A stretch of 64,000 nt of DNA from contig CM032669.1 of assembly GCA_019095985.1 (NCBI GenBank), forward strand, positions 40,714,922 to 40,778,921. The letters are read 5' to 3'. The stretch is from Streblospio benedicti (lineage: Eukaryota; Annelida; Polychaeta; Spionida; Spionidae). The notes beneath the pieces are model-generated. The model was not told where the DNA came from. It saw only the letters and a program-made list of their open reading frames with translations, and did not search any database. This document shows, in pieces, positions 38,901-46,622 of this stretch (positions are counted from its first letter, which is position 1; every line of letters starts with the position of its first letter). Position numbers and translations under genes: made by a program.

Positions 38901-40921
38901 TGGCGTTGGACAAGCGACGATACAATAGGAGTCACTGCAGTCCCTGCGCCATGGTTTTTGAAAACAAGGTCATGTTCTTGGTATCAAGAACACATTCACT
39001 GACTAAAAAGGCCTCCAAACATGTGTTTCTCTGCTGTAAGCGCAGCGCTTTAATGCGCAGGGATAAAAAGAGTAATTGATTAAAAGTGATCACGACAAAC
39101 ATTCAGTGCCCCAGATAAGCACCGAGATAAGTCCGAGACTGGTATTAAACCAACAGGTGGAGGAACAATTATAATTTACTTGTCCTTCAGACTACCATTT
39201 TATTCTAAAGCCTAAAGTGCTTGAGTGGTGAATGAAAAGTAAGTAGAACATGTAGGACTAGTGACTTTTTTGCCATAGTAAGCATTATCAGGACAAACCT
39301 GGCACTGCCTGTTGATGGGACGCTTCGCTGGGATGGGGTGAGGTGGAGCCGTAACCGCGGCGATGCTGCTGACAGCTGGAAAACAAAAACAGCAACAAAT
39401 CCACAAAGGTCAATAAAATTACTTTACTCATGTACTACTGAATGAACCACAGAACTGAGAAGCTAATAAAAATAAAAACATTTGTGAACAATTTTAATTT
39501 GTGAATTTCATGGTAAACCCCAGACAATGTATGCTTCAGGACAATTAGGGGAGAGTTGAAAAGTCATGAGAATTAACACCTTTCAAGGCAGCACTTTTGT
39601 GCAATCTACAAGCTATTGGTTTGTCCCCTACCTTCTGCTGCTGTGTGCCGAGCTGGCGGGTGCTTCCCACAGATGATATTGACGACGACGACGCATGGAC
39701 GACGTCTTGAAAGACAGGCCGGCTCAGATACGAGTCTGATATTGGCGGGCTACGGGGAAATTTTAAATGAAATAACACTTTTGGGATTTTTTTTTTATCT
39801 CAATCCCATGTACAATGTACTAAATATAAAGTCGCCTTTAAAATTGCATGACAAGCTTTCATGAACATCATTGACTCTAATGACGGAAATATCTGAGGAC
39901 TAGAAGAGACAGTTGATAATATGATAACAGTAAATCAATTGCTAGAATTCAACCCTTACTAAAATCTACTTTGATAGTGTCTATTACTACAGTTAGTACT
40001 TACTTAAAATTTGATTAGTGTTAAGTGCTTTCTTGTCATACTATTTACATACCAGTAAAGAGTATGGATGCATATATTTGTTTATTAACATTTTGCCTAA
40101 TCTTACCAAATCAATGCAACAGTCCAAAAGGTTTTCTATGTATTATACAACAGTATCCTCTTCAGAAAACACACACACAAGAGTATACTGTTGTAGTGAA
40201 AATTTCACAATATCATTACTGTTCAGTATTTTGAATTTTGTATTCTGAACCTTTTGAATCTTTTTGAAAGTTGCAATGATTTGCTAAGATTAGATAAAGA
40301 GTAATAAATAAAAGATCTTAGATAAAGGTTGCGCATGCCCGTGGTTGGTGCTGCTGTGGCTCACCTGATGTCGAGGGTCGTGCTCTCTGCCAGTGGCTCC
40401 AGACAGCTCATGTTGCTCATGGTGCTGAGTCGCGCCTGCTGACGCGCGTGCCGAGGACTCCGCACGATCGTCTCATCGAACTGCAGGAGACTCGCGTCCC
40501 GGTCACCGATGGACAAATTCGTCCGCGACGGTGTCAACAAGCTCTTTTTTAGACTTGCAGCTACCACCGGTGTTTGTTTTGGTGCAGCCGAATCTGACTC
40601 ATCTGACGATAACGTGATTTTCATCAACTTCGCCTTTACGGATTCTTTCTTTTTGCTGGGTTTCTTTCGTACTTTGCTGTTGGATTCTTTCGATTTAGAG
40701 GATTTCTTCCGTACAGGTAGCACATTTTCTGAGTTGTCAGCGGAACTGTCGTCTAATGTCATCAATCCAAGTTTAACACTTTTCTTTTTGGAGCTTCGTT
40801 TTTGGATTGTCGAGTTGTCTGATGAAGTGAATGAGCATTGTACAGGCTTGGGCTTTTTAGCCGATCCTGGTGCTTGAAAATCATCATCAGGGGAAATCAG
40901 ACGACCTTTGGAAGCTGCCAT
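5666..40921 (-). CDS. GCNA: germ cell nuclear acidic protein, SprT-like protease
   Basis: Coding exons, 5' to 3': 40921-40365, 39749-39632, 39375-39299, (optional 37266-37231), 37160-37063, 36896-36795, 36558-36397, 36294-36139, 35873-35749, 34780-34680, 34058-33921, 33073-32922, 32568-32386, 31814-31605, 31142-31048, 30766-30688, 30485-30334, 29865-29685, 28781-28668, 27405-27295, 26629-26450, 19031-18825, 11331-11197, 11034-10950, 10664-10580, 10410-10269, 8542-8446, 6988-6881, 6743-6704, 5908-5666. All junctions are GT/AG and phase-compatible, giving about 1,410 residues. Residues 1 to about 1,140 are acidic, Ser-rich and disordered. The SprT-like domain is about 1,145-1,280, with HEMCH and a later HG. 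A zinc ribbon with CTSC and CGYC follows, then an HMG-like tail. The family protects germline genomes and clears DNA-protein crosslinks. The donor at 28668 is the least certain join. The ATG at 40919-40921 follows TTTCAG, so a 5' UTR intron is likely. Confidence 0.88.
6704..6743 (-). CDS. GCNA: GCNA 40-nt exon inside the zinc ribbon
   Basis: Acceptor TTTCAG and donor GTCAGT flank 40 nt reading IGRHSKSLDTDKK, which matches the GCNA pattern CYTKSLDT between the two cysteine pairs. It is entered with two bases from the preceding exon and leaves in phase 0, so skipping it would break the frame. Confidence 0.85.
6881..6988 (-). CDS. GCNA: GCNA exon: SprT end and first CxxC of zinc ribbon
   Basis: Reads AKKANRIHKSLPVIRRCHSY, then YKCTSCGYE. 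NRIH, the RCH-Y string and KCTSC are the hallmark of the segment between the SprT fold and the ribbon in GCNA/ACRC. The acceptor is TTTTGCAG and the donor is GTAAGT. Confidence 0.9.
   Translation of the reverse strand, partial: GEEGKPYPQKPSRDPAMSLVRHPDQIHVQVYKLRI
6989..8445. other. GCNA intron, no recognised element
   Basis: An AT-rich intron of about 1.46 kb between the protease-site exon and the zinc-ribbon exon. I see no coding segment or repeat structure in it. Confidence 0.5.
8446..8542 (-). CDS. GCNA: GCNA exon: protease active site
   Basis: Reads RVRDTLIHEMCHAAVW and then VNDGHGPYWKHW. HEMCH is the HExxH zinc and catalytic motif of SprT-like proteases, and the His in DGHG is the expected third ligand. 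The preceding exon ends CDSP+G and this one begins AG, restoring CDSPERVRDTL. All catalytic residues are present. Confidence 0.93.
8960..10190 (-). mobile_element. 3' fragment of a non-LTR retrotransposon
   Basis: On the minus strand, about 10,110 down to 9,310, broken reading frames give the end of a LINE reverse transcriptase. Pieces read NLKSLRYWLEENKLSLHLGK, then IKYLGVTF, then RKLLVYTLVQSNFDCGVNSW, then RFQTTQNRLIRYILNY, then FKYCSIKYWNSLPLPIRKSN. These correspond to the thumb and post-RT region of jockey/CR1-type elements. The copy is 5'-truncated, has several stops and frame changes, and ends in an A-rich AATAAAATCAAAAATC tail near 8,990. Confidence 0.7.
10269..11034 (-). CDS. GCNA: GCNA exons of the SprT N-terminal half
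   Basis: Three exons. 11034-10950 reads ESACFLASLSLVMDAGKKRH, then LEAQ. 10664-10580 reads YVSEFSRRREELTQKLFTLY, then NETVFDNQ. 10410-10269 reads LPPNMVVKWNGRLLKTAGF, then RIELSTKVCDSP. The order FxxxREELTxKLFxLYNxxVFDNxLP, then WNxRLxKTAG, then RIELSxKVCDS is diagnostic of GCNA. Confidence 0.92.
11197..11331 (-). CDS. GCNA: GCNA exon, Pro/Arg-rich linker before the protease domain
   Basis: Encodes a Pro-rich basic segment (PASRPPRISPPRPSPPRGG, then VFRTPAAPTVRPRPHTTG). It is phase 1 at both ends, with acceptor GCTTGCAG and donor GTACTG. The exon is very GC-rich. Element 1 is inserted in the intron just upstream of it (transcript sense). Confidence 0.8.
11415..11570 (+). repeat. element 1 left terminal inverted repeat
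   Basis: Starts TAGTATATACAGTTATG, followed by GGGAATTTCATATAGATTTT and TCATCTTCGATATTTGGC. It pairs with 17,655-17,810 with scattered mismatches and one insertion of about 10 bp near the tip. Confidence 0.8.
11883..11920 (+). repeat. (TATG)n microsatellite
   Basis: About nine near-perfect tetranucleotide units inside element 1. It is preceded by a small palindrome (TTCAGCAGCTGAA) and CGTTCGTTTGT, an arrangement often seen in short non-autonomous elements. Confidence 0.8.
12264..12503. mobile_element. MITE nested in element 1
   Basis: The left end AAAAGTGCTCAGAGAGCACA and the right end (its reverse complement, preceded by CTAGATC) are inverted. Homology continues inward through ATCATGGGCAATAGATATTT and CCATGGGCAATAAAGATGTT. 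The same terminal sequence bounds 41,036-41,590. Its insertion replaces the C-terminal coding end of the element 1 protein. Confidence 0.75.
12505..17132 (-). pseudogene. Academ-like transposase with XPG/FEN1-like nuclease core
   Basis: Near-continuous coding of about 1,500 codons, with about six frame changes and a few stops. N-terminus (17132 to about 16610): cysteine pairs CCKC, CWHRQC, CFFC and CGKLHVC, eight in all. Middle (about 15120-14610): WLDMDLYKRV, then FHICLCYLRCLGAMVEGSGL, then DTAWVEANIY. C-terminal (13700-12850): TCIIIDGMAVVNE, then SVCVVFDNY, then RQEEADTIMIFMA, then YSSDTDVLVLALYY, then IGLHALSGCDTTGRFYGKGK. These acids line up with the FEN1/XPG active site: IDxS, VFDG, the EAE helix, the TEDxD loop and the GCDY helix-turn-helix. 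Known members end in a CXC Cys-rich tail. Here that end is displaced by the MITE at 12,264-12,503. No helicase motif was seen. Confidence 0.75.
17655..17810 (-). repeat. element 1 right terminal inverted repeat
   Basis: Reverse complement of the left repeat, ending CATAACTGTATATACTA at 17,810. The internal boundary is not sharp; GCAGCCATTTNAAAATGGC also has a counterpart on the left. Confidence 0.8.
17970..18303. repeat. two tandem units of about 170 bp
   Basis: Two consecutive copies (about 17,970-18,130 and 18,140-18,303) share GCATTNTTCATAATANTGAA, CTTTTGCCCATANCTTCG, CTAACTAAAATC and ATTACAGATTCATAATCCTC. They are non-coding and lie beside the right end of element 1. Confidence 0.7.
18825..19031 (-). 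CDS. GCNA: GCNA exon, acidic segment
   Basis: Reads LDNQKSASRLVKGPKKSTAA, then KFVVDDDDVTSGSDPDDSVF. The hydrophobic FVV followed by an Asp run resembles a SUMO-interaction motif. It is phase 1 at both ends. The donor (CAGG then GTTCGT) is weak but fits the frame. The exon is stranded between the two large transposon insertions. Confidence 0.8.
19065..19500. mobile_element. MITE-like element with palindromic ends
   Basis: Begins TTTGACCACGAGATTGGAGT and contains AATCGTAAAATTTAGCATGC with an inverted partner 70 bp on. It ends TTATTGGCGGTGATTTTTGC and TGATAGAATGGTCA. The same end sequences appear at 49,495-49,560, 51,410-51,500 and 51,735-51,830, so this is a dispersed family. Confidence 0.6.
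19660..19860 (+). repeat. element 2 left terminal inverted repeat
   Basis: Pairs with 26,040-26,233. Both carry CAGGGTGCC at the tip and a run of CAAGATGG-type words internally. Confidence 0.75.
20050..22015 (-). mobile_element. 5'-truncated non-LTR retrotransposon nested in element 2
   Basis: Reverse transcriptase of jockey/CR1 type on the minus strand. It reads VRKACGPDGIPNLVLKNCAD, then GDKHKPSNYRPVSLTSVCCK, then DFSKAFDTVPHKKLL, then GVPQGTVLGPLLF, then RLFADDCLLYRE with the FADD catalytic box. A C-terminal part runs to SFFVKTIREWNALDE and the stop at 20,232. Two or three frame changes interrupt it. No apurinic-type endonuclease is present, so the 5' part is missing. The 3' end carries (TCAGAT)n-like units near 20,155-20,175. 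The copy is fairly young. Confidence 0.85.
22145..25815 (+). pseudogene. Academ-like transposase remnant of element 2
   Basis: Plus-strand frames keep family order. YHKNCCSRYLTITKRVCKRR is followed by ADLHAADARYHRNCYTRFFR, FTADQQLYKVALHIMW, LNFIPRLGRMHTLQNIIRCI, EAAFGGVAKMLSGKRYPQNF, KRQVEEFEAGWLETFHAPL and ELAPVATSMKQEFRCGKAK. It ends in a CXC-like tail: CGYCSESPCSSKRCRCKTQ, then SCTLFCSC. Between GKAK and the tail (about 25,495) the whole XPG-like nuclease segment found in element 1 is absent, so this copy carries an internal deletion. Several stops and frame changes are present, including at 22,409 and 24,121. Confidence 0.72.
24805..24858 (+). repeat. short tandem repeat
   Basis: Four units of about 14 bp (AAAATCCTTATCTA) in a non-coding part of element 2. 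Confidence 0.8.
26040..26233 (-). repeat. element 2 right terminal inverted repeat
   Basis: Reverse complement of the left repeat, ending GGCACCCTG followed by AGT. It contains GACATGACGTAGTCGCCATC and GCCATCTTGACTTTCTCAAA. Confidence 0.75.
26450..30485 (-). CDS. GCNA: GCNA acidic-region exons, middle set
   Basis: Five exons. 30485-30334 has MTDDDSEDAASGDQATG. 29865-29685 has LLTSDEDQDQDLVSDDQP. 28781-28668 has SPQLPFVAENLESRQRVQ. 27405-27295 has NSADEESSTDDEGKQADKSP. 26629-26450 has AVLLSESDSEDDELEK. All are acidic and Ser-rich, and the last carries a VLL-S-E-S-D-S string like a phospho-regulated SUMO-interaction motif. Most junctions are phase 1. Confidence 0.8.
26900..27260. mobile_element. 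relative of the 28.8-kb repeat, partial
   Basis: The left end ACATCAATTTTATTCCACTA and the right end TATTCTAAAAACTAATGGAA match the ends of copies A and B, but the interior differs. This suggests a third, deleted family member inside a GCNA intron. Confidence 0.45.
27406..28667. other. GCNA intron, no recognised element
   Basis: An AT-rich intron in which no coding segment or clear repeat could be supported. Confidence 0.45.
28830..29490. mobile_element. non-autonomous repeat, copy B
   Basis: Aligns with 4,885-5,485 over its length. The ends are inverted: ACATCAATTCTATTCCAATA at the left against the complement of TTGAATCAAATTGGTGTCCG at the right. GGACACTTACTC on the left has a counterpart in GAATAAGTGTCC on the right. 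Confidence 0.65.
30688..36896 (-). CDS. GCNA: GCNA acidic-region exons, upstream set
   Basis: Eleven-plus exons of about 80-210 nt. 36896-36795 is Ser-rich, with SGSSSSSQAPGTGG. 36558-36397 has FVPTWSSDDDAAKGTMTPP. 36294-36139 has VAMETATALVPETDSNKTV. 35873-35749 has VVAESDDSAMEADDSS. 34780-34680 and 34058-33921 follow. 33073-32922 has IILDPAQLDDPDYLQSQID. 32568-32386 is Thr/Pro-rich. 31814-31605, 31142-31048 and 30766-30688 complete the set. No folded domain is apparent, as expected of the GCNA disordered region. Confidence 0.8.
31872..32093. repeat. long near-perfect palindrome
   Basis: Arms of about 108 bp differ at only a handful of positions and meet near 31,983 with almost no loop. Arm landmarks are TTCAATTCTACTCTCACTGT, GCCAAGCAAGCTCCTACCAC and TGACTATATCAAGTGGCCCT. 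The palindrome is non-coding, within a GCNA intron. Confidence 0.9.
33098..33242. repeat. degenerate AAGTACTTG repeat
   Basis: ACTTGGACT, AAGTACTTG, CTTGCAAGTAC and TACTTGTACTTGG words recur in both orientations directly upstream (transcript sense) of the GCNA exon 33073-32922. Such words are common near the ends of hAT-type elements, but no complete element is visible. Confidence 0.5.
34059..35748. other. GCNA introns flanking a small exon
   Basis: Apart from the exon at 34,680-34,780 I see only AT-rich intron with no repeat or coding structure. Confidence 0.4.
35948..36138 (-). repeat. degenerate AGGTCA array beside a splice donor
   Basis: Twelve exact TGACCT words (AGGTCA on the GCNA-sense strand) occur in about 190 bp. 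One pair is a direct repeat with 1-bp spacing and two pairs have 5-bp spacing. The array starts exactly at the donor of the GCNA exon 36294-36139 (AGAG then GTCAGTC), and several units repeat that donor-like AG/GTCAGT word. Confidence 0.75.
37063..37266 (-). CDS. GCNA: GCNA exon plus optional 36-nt microexon
   Basis: The exon 37160-37063 reads RNDPRPEVVSGSSDDEQQ, then TVIVTETAQ. A 36-nt candidate microexon at 37266-37231 has good sites (TTTGTCAG and GTGAGTATGG) and a length divisible by three, so it can be included or skipped without changing frame. In frame it would add a short Cys/Gly/Asn peptide. Confidence 0.6.
37267..39298. other. GCNA intron, low-complexity patches
   Basis: No coding segment could be supported. 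A C-rich patch lies at 38,520-38,640 (ACACACAC, then runs of C). GATCAAAGTTT and the inverted ACTTTGATC near 37,460 and 38,420 both sit next to GGTCGCC/GGCGAC and bracket about 960 bp, so a non-autonomous element may span 37,450-38,435. Confidence 0.4.
39299..40921 (-). CDS. GCNA: GCNA first coding exons
   Basis: The large first coding exon 40921-40365 begins MAASKGRLISPDDDFQAPG. It contains a highly basic KKSSKSKESNSK segment and LMKITLSSDESDSAAP, a SUMO-interaction-like motif, and ends LAESTTLD before GTGAGC. Exons 39749-39632 (ISDSYLSRPVFQDVVHASSS) and 39375-39299 follow in matching phases (2 to 0 to 2). Confidence 0.8.
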
Positions 40922-41035
40922 CTGAAATATCATTCAATGATGTAATGGTTTTAGAAATGTAAAATCAAACATCCAAAATACTGATTGCTGTCAAGTTATC
41001 AGTATTAGTGTAAATATGCATTATATAAAAATAGA

Positions 41036-41590
41036 TCAAAATTGCTCAGGGAACACAGCATCGCTAAAACGACATTGACTAATAGCAGTTATAAATGATT
41101 TCATGCCATTTATTCCTGCTAATGGGCAATGAAGATGTTTACTTTAAGAAGGTTCGCACCCACAATCCAAATTCACACTGTAATATTGCCATGCTTGACG
41201 ATTAGAGGATTTTGTATGTGCAATGTAATTATGTTGTGTATAGTTAATATGGTAAAATTAATCTAAATTTATATTGATATATACTATACCATTAACAAAA
41301 GGCACTGCCCCAGCAGAAAAAAAATATCTTATCAGTTATCAGTAATAATGATCTTAATGTAATTTTCACCTTAAATTGATTAGCTTTTAACCATATGAAA
41401 ATATAAAGGTTACAGATATACTGACAATTATTTGTAACCAAAATGACTGTTCATATGACATCAAATGAGACCTTGACATTTTTACTTTTTACCTTAGGCC
41501 AAAGTAACCATCATTAAAGTAAACATCCTAATTGTGAGTCGATGTTATAATACCGGTGCTGTGCTCTCTGTGCACTTTTTCATCTAGATG
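41036..41590. mobile_element. MITE, relative of the one nested in element 1
   Basis: The left end GATCAAAATTGCTCAGGGAA with CACAGCATCGCTAAA and the right end GTGCTGTGCTCTCTGTGCAC with TTTTTCATCTAG are inverted and match the ends of 12,264-12,503. GGGCAATGAAGATGTTTACT on the left has the counterpart AGTAAACATCCTAATTG on the right. It lies just upstream of the GCNA start codon. Confidence 0.65.
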
Positions 41591-42866
41591 GCAAAGTGCT
41601 GAAGTTGGACATAGTTATGATCACCACTCTCACATTTTATCAAAGTTGGAGGTCATGTTTCAAGCTGTATTGAAACTACTGGAGGAATGCCAAAAATTGC
41701 CCTAAAATATGCTTCTGGGATCACACTAACAGGTGTTTTTAAAATAGATTAGGTGAGTACTTTTACATGCAGAGGGGTCTCTCCACTAGATGGTACACAC
41801 TTTTTAACAAGGGCTCTGACCTTGAACTTGGTGTCGACCTCGCCTTGCAGCTTGTATATACTCAACAGTGGCTACACATTGTGTAGAATCGGCAATGTAT
41901 ACTAGTACTGGCAGACGTCAGCAAATCAGAATCCCGTTTGCAAGTCGTACATGCTACATTACGCACCATTATGCCACCGAGAATACACCAAGGCTGCGTT
42001 TGTTTTGTGTCATATAGTAACCGTGTAGCTACACTTAATTGTGCGTAATTAGTCAACGTGAACTACAAGTATGTTAACACGAATGGGACACTATTTCAAA
42101 CCTGCCGATATTGGAGTTTTCAATCCATGGAGCATTGGAGCTACACTTTCACTCAACGAAAGCGACAGTTGATCGTTACAAAGGACTGGTGTGAGTGAAA
42201 AAAGTTTGCCTCCTCTTTTTAGTTAATTCAATCAAAATAAGAATAATGTCTCTAGACCAAGTCCAATCGAATTCATTTTAAAAATAAAAATAAAAAAAAA
42301 TAAAAAAAATCCATCATTTGACATGTTAATAGATCATCCATCTTTCTACACTTTTTTCTACTTGTGGTTGCCACTTTACCGTTCTCGTTTCAACAATACT
42401 GTGCATGCGTGAGATGTGTGGACCCGTGTGGAAATAGTGTGCTAAACAAACGCAGCCCAAGGTACTTTGACAGAAAAGAAAGAGATGCGTCTTGACAGTC
42501 TAGATCACTGCACACCCACTTTGTGCATTTCAATGTTTACACAATGGCAACACAGCTATTAATGAACCCACAAGTGTTTGATATGTCAAAATAGTAACTA
42601 GATCTACAATAGCTACAAAAAACTGTAGCATTGTATATATACATCATACAACTGTATATCATAAATAATTAATTAAATATATAGATCGCGACAAGATCTG
42701 ATTGGATCTTAATCTTGATCTACAAAAATTGTCGTTTGGAAATCTTATCTTGCTTATAATAAAGGCATATAAATGAACGCAATATGGCATTAAATAGTGT
42801 GGATATATGCTACATACTTTTTGTATGAATTGCTGTTAATGTAGAACTCTTACAATGATAAATTAT
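41273..42866 (+). repeat. duplicated block, copy 1 (ends at assembly gap)
   Basis: Matches 42,967-44,561 throughout, with small indels and substitutions. It runs directly into the N gap. No coding region is seen in it. Confidence 0.92.
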
Positions 42867-42966
42867 NNNNNNNNNNNNNNNNNNNNNNNNNNNNNNNNNN
42901 NNNNNNNNNNNNNNNNNNNNNNNNNNNNNNNNNNNNNNNNNNNNNNNNNNNNNNNNNNNNNNNNNN
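42867..42966. other. assembly gap, 100 N
   Basis: Exactly 100 unknown bases, the usual placeholder for a gap of unknown size. Confidence 0.99.
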
Positions 42967-44561
42967 TTATATTGATATATACTATACCATTAACAAAAGC
43001 ACTACTTGTAAGCAGAAAAAAATATCTTATCAGTTATCAGTAATAATGATCTTAATGTAATTTTCACCTTAAATTGATTAGCTTTTTAACCATGAAAATA
43101 TAAGGTTATAGATATATACTGACAATTATTTGTAACAAAATGTCTGTTCATATGACATCAAATGAGACCTTGACATTTTTTACTTTTTACCTTAGGCCAA
43201 AGTAACCATCATTAAAGTTAACATCTAATGGCCAGTCGATGTTATAATACGGTGCTGTTACTCTGTGCACTTTTTTTCATCTAGATGGCAAAAGTGCTGA
43301 AGTTGAACATAGATTATGATCACCACTCGCACATTTTATCAAAGTTGGAGGTCATGTTTCAAGCTGTATTGAAACTACTGGAGGAATGCCAAAATTGCCC
43401 TAAAATATGCTTCTGGGATCACACTAACACGTGTTTTCAAAATAGATTAGGTGAGTACTTTTTACATGCAGAGGGGTCTCTCCACTAGATGATTTACACA
43501 CTTTTAACAAGGGCTCTGACCTTGAACTTGGTGTGTCGACCTGCCGCCTTGCAGCTTGTATATACTCAACAGTGGCTACACATTGTGTAGAATCGGCAAT
43601 GTATACTAGTACTGGCAGACGTAAGCAAATCAGAATCCGTTTGCAAGTGGGTACATGCTACATTACGCACCATTATGCCACCGAGAATACACCAAGGCTG
43701 CGTTTGTTTTTGTGTCATATAGTAACCGTGTAGCTACATGGTAATGCGTAATTAGTCGGCGTGAACTACAAGTATGTTAACACGAATGGGACACTATTTC
43801 AAACCTGCCGATATTGGAGTTTTCAATCCATGGAGCATTGGAGCTACACTTTCACTCAGCAGCGACAGTTGATGGTTACAAAGGACTGGTGTGAGTGAAA
43901 AAGTTTTGCCTCCTCTTTTTTAGTTAATTCAATCAAAATAAGAATAATGTCTCTAGACCAAGTCCAATCGAATTCATTTTAAAAATAAAAATAAAAAAAA
44001 ATAAAAAAAATCCATCATTTGACATGTTAATAGATCATCCATCTTTCTACACTTTTTTCTACTTGTGGTTGCCACTTTACCGTTCTCGTTTCAACAATAC
44101 TGTGCATGCGTGAGATGTGTGGACCCGTGTGGAAATAGTGTGCTAAACAAACGCAGCCCAAGGTACTTTGACAGAAAAGAAAGAGATGCGTCTTGACAGT
44201 CTAGATCACTGCACACCCACTTTGTGCATTTCAATGTTTACACAATGGCAACACAGCTATTAATGAACCCACAAGTGTTTGATATGTCAAAATAGTAACT
44301 AGATCTACAATAGCTACAAAAACTGTAGCATTGTATATATACATCATACAACTGTATATCATAAATAATTAATTAAATATATAGATCGCGACAAGATCTG
44401 ATTGGATCTTGATCTACAAAAATTGTCGTTTGGAAATCTTATCTTGCTTATAATAAAGGCATATAAATGAACGCAATATGGCATTAAATAGTGTGGATAT
44501 ATGCTACATACTCTTTGTATGAATTGCTGTTAATGTAGAACTCTTACAATGATAAATTATT
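42967..44561 (+). repeat. duplicated block, copy 2 (starts at assembly gap)
   Basis: Begins at the gap with TTATATTGATATATACTATA, which is the sequence at 41,273. It ends at the point where copy 1 meets the gap, then continues into unique sequence. Confidence 0.92.
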
Positions 44562-44756
44562 GCAGTATCTATCTATTTTTTCTACACTCACTGTTTTTGT
44601 AATTCGCGCTTCCGCATCTAATAGCATCATGGGAGTTGAAAATGGCTATTTATACAGATGTGTGTAGAAATAAGCTCAATAAATCTTGTTTGCATTGTGT
44701 TCCAAATTTTGGGTGGAGTCAGTTTTTTGGTCATAGATGAAGTGCATTATGGACCA

Positions 44757-44966
44757 AAAACGATTAGATCTATACAGAGGTATCTAAGCTATTTAGGAGC
44801 AGAAATAGTGTCCACTGTCCACATAAGACAGGTGTCCACTATACAGAGGTTCACTTTATATATGCTACATAGGAAATATGAAACGGGAGAAGTGAAAAGT
44901 GTCCACATAAGGCAGGTGTCCAATATACGGAGGTGTCCACATGGACAGGTTCCACTGTATTATCAA
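44757..44966 (-). repeat. dispersed repeat, copy B
   Basis: Reverse-oriented relative of 1,408-1,600: CATGGACAGGTTCCACTGTA, GTGTCCACATAAGGCAGGTG and GTCCACTATACAGAGG. Confidence 0.65.
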
Positions 44967-46420
44967 AAATACACTCGTCATATATATCAAGTGCAAAGTT
45001 GAAGAACATGTAGGCCTACAATTGTGACAGCCTCTAACTCTAATAGATACAAGGTCTTTTATAAAACCCTAGGTATTCTTCTGATATCAAATATACAGCC
45101 TCGAACATCCAGGCCTGTTATGGCTTTTAAAATCAGAGTATTCATTAGCAACAGCTGCAGAAGCAGAGGCATGCATGGGTGATTCACCAGGTAAGGGTTA
45201 ACCATGATATGAAATGTTATCTTGATCGCAGCTTAGCCATTTAGGCGAATCATTTTAGCAAAAATGGTAGAACTAATTGCTTTAAAGCAGGTAAAAAGTG
45301 GGTGGGATAGATAAGAATCTAGAAAACACAAATCCTGAAGTATACCAAAGTATACCTTGTGGATAATTGACAATAACCAATTAAATTTTGGAAAAAATAT
45401 GCGAAACTAAAAACATCAGGACATTTGAAAAGTGTACTTTGGTAGAATTTATGAAGAAACTGACCATATCTCTTGGGTATTTAGAAATGTAAAACAAGTG
45501 AGACACTAAAAGAATGAGATTTGGCATTTGTATGGTTTTTCAACTCCGTATTTTGTGTCATCAAAAATAATGTCAAGGTGAACATTACGAGTGAAATGTG
45601 GCATGCAATTGATTTTTCACGACTGTAATTTGTCGCATTGGAAAGTACAGCGTAAAAGCAGTTTACAGTCCAATGCAGATTCAGTGTGATTGATACCCCC
45701 AGAACCATTTCGTGGTGTTGAGATAATTCGTGGCAACAACAGCGTAGTGGGAACATTTTGTATCAGCTCAAAATATGTTGCGGAGACCATTTTGCGACGT
45801 GGCTAGCCTCTCTAATCAGTGTGGATATTGGAGAGAACACCGACGACTGGGTATCCATTAGCTAAGAAGGGTGAACACCAACAGGTGTCCGTAGTCATGT
45901 TGTTTTTTGCGCTGTGATATCTTTGACTTGCAGCTTGAACATGTTCGCCGCTAGAGTATTCACGATGTTTTATTAAACGTTATTTACCATGTTCGTAAGA
46001 TTTGGTGAGTAAACTACATTTTACGTAAACTAATGTCACATAAATTAAAGAAGACGGGTCGGTAGCCCCGGCGACCTGGGATCTTAATCCTCTTAAACCC
46101 CGAGATCTACAAGCCCTATACACGGTGTCCTGAAATACTTGCAGCGGTTGCACATCATTTTGTGTCGCTTTTAATGAGGGTGCTCATATGTTGATGAAGC
46201 TACACCTTCCGTCTCATTTCCAACTTAAGTCGGTAGCCTTTTGTGACGTTTATATAATATATATAAGTCTCACTTCTAAACGATGTAAGAATGTTTCGCC
46301 CAGTGCAAACTAAAATAAAGCTGAGATGAGAGTATCAATCTGAAAGACCCCTTTTGGCGCACGTGTCATTCAAATTCCTTATATAACCGCGCTACAAACG
46401 TGGCAGCCAATCACCACCTA
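44967..46420. other. intergenic, nothing recognised
   Basis: No coding region, RNA gene or repeat could be supported here. Confidence 0.45.
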
Positions 46421-46622
46421 CAGGGCCGTAGCCAGGATTGCAAAACAGAGGAGGCAATATATTGGGCGAGGGTGCAGACAAGCACCGTAGGCATGGGGGG
46501 TTCGAAGGCATGCCCTCCCCTCCCTCCCAAGAAAAGTTTTGAATTTAGACCCTTTTTGAAAGTGATCTCCAAAAACAGAGGAGGCAGTTGCCTCCCCTGC
46601 CTCTTATGTAGCTACGGCCCTG
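46421..46622. mobile_element. MITE with CAGGGCCGTAGC termini
   Basis: The left end CAGGGCCGTAGCCAGGATTG and the right end (reverse complement CAGGGCCGTAGCTACATAAG) are inverted. Both continue into AGGAGGCAA-like sequence. ACCTA occurs on both sides as an apparent 5-bp target duplication. The element is about 202 bp and non-coding. Confidence 0.85.

Noticed and set aside
41862-42056. Minus-strand open frame in the duplicated block
   Set aside because: It is disrupted by indels in the second copy and shows no recognisable domain.
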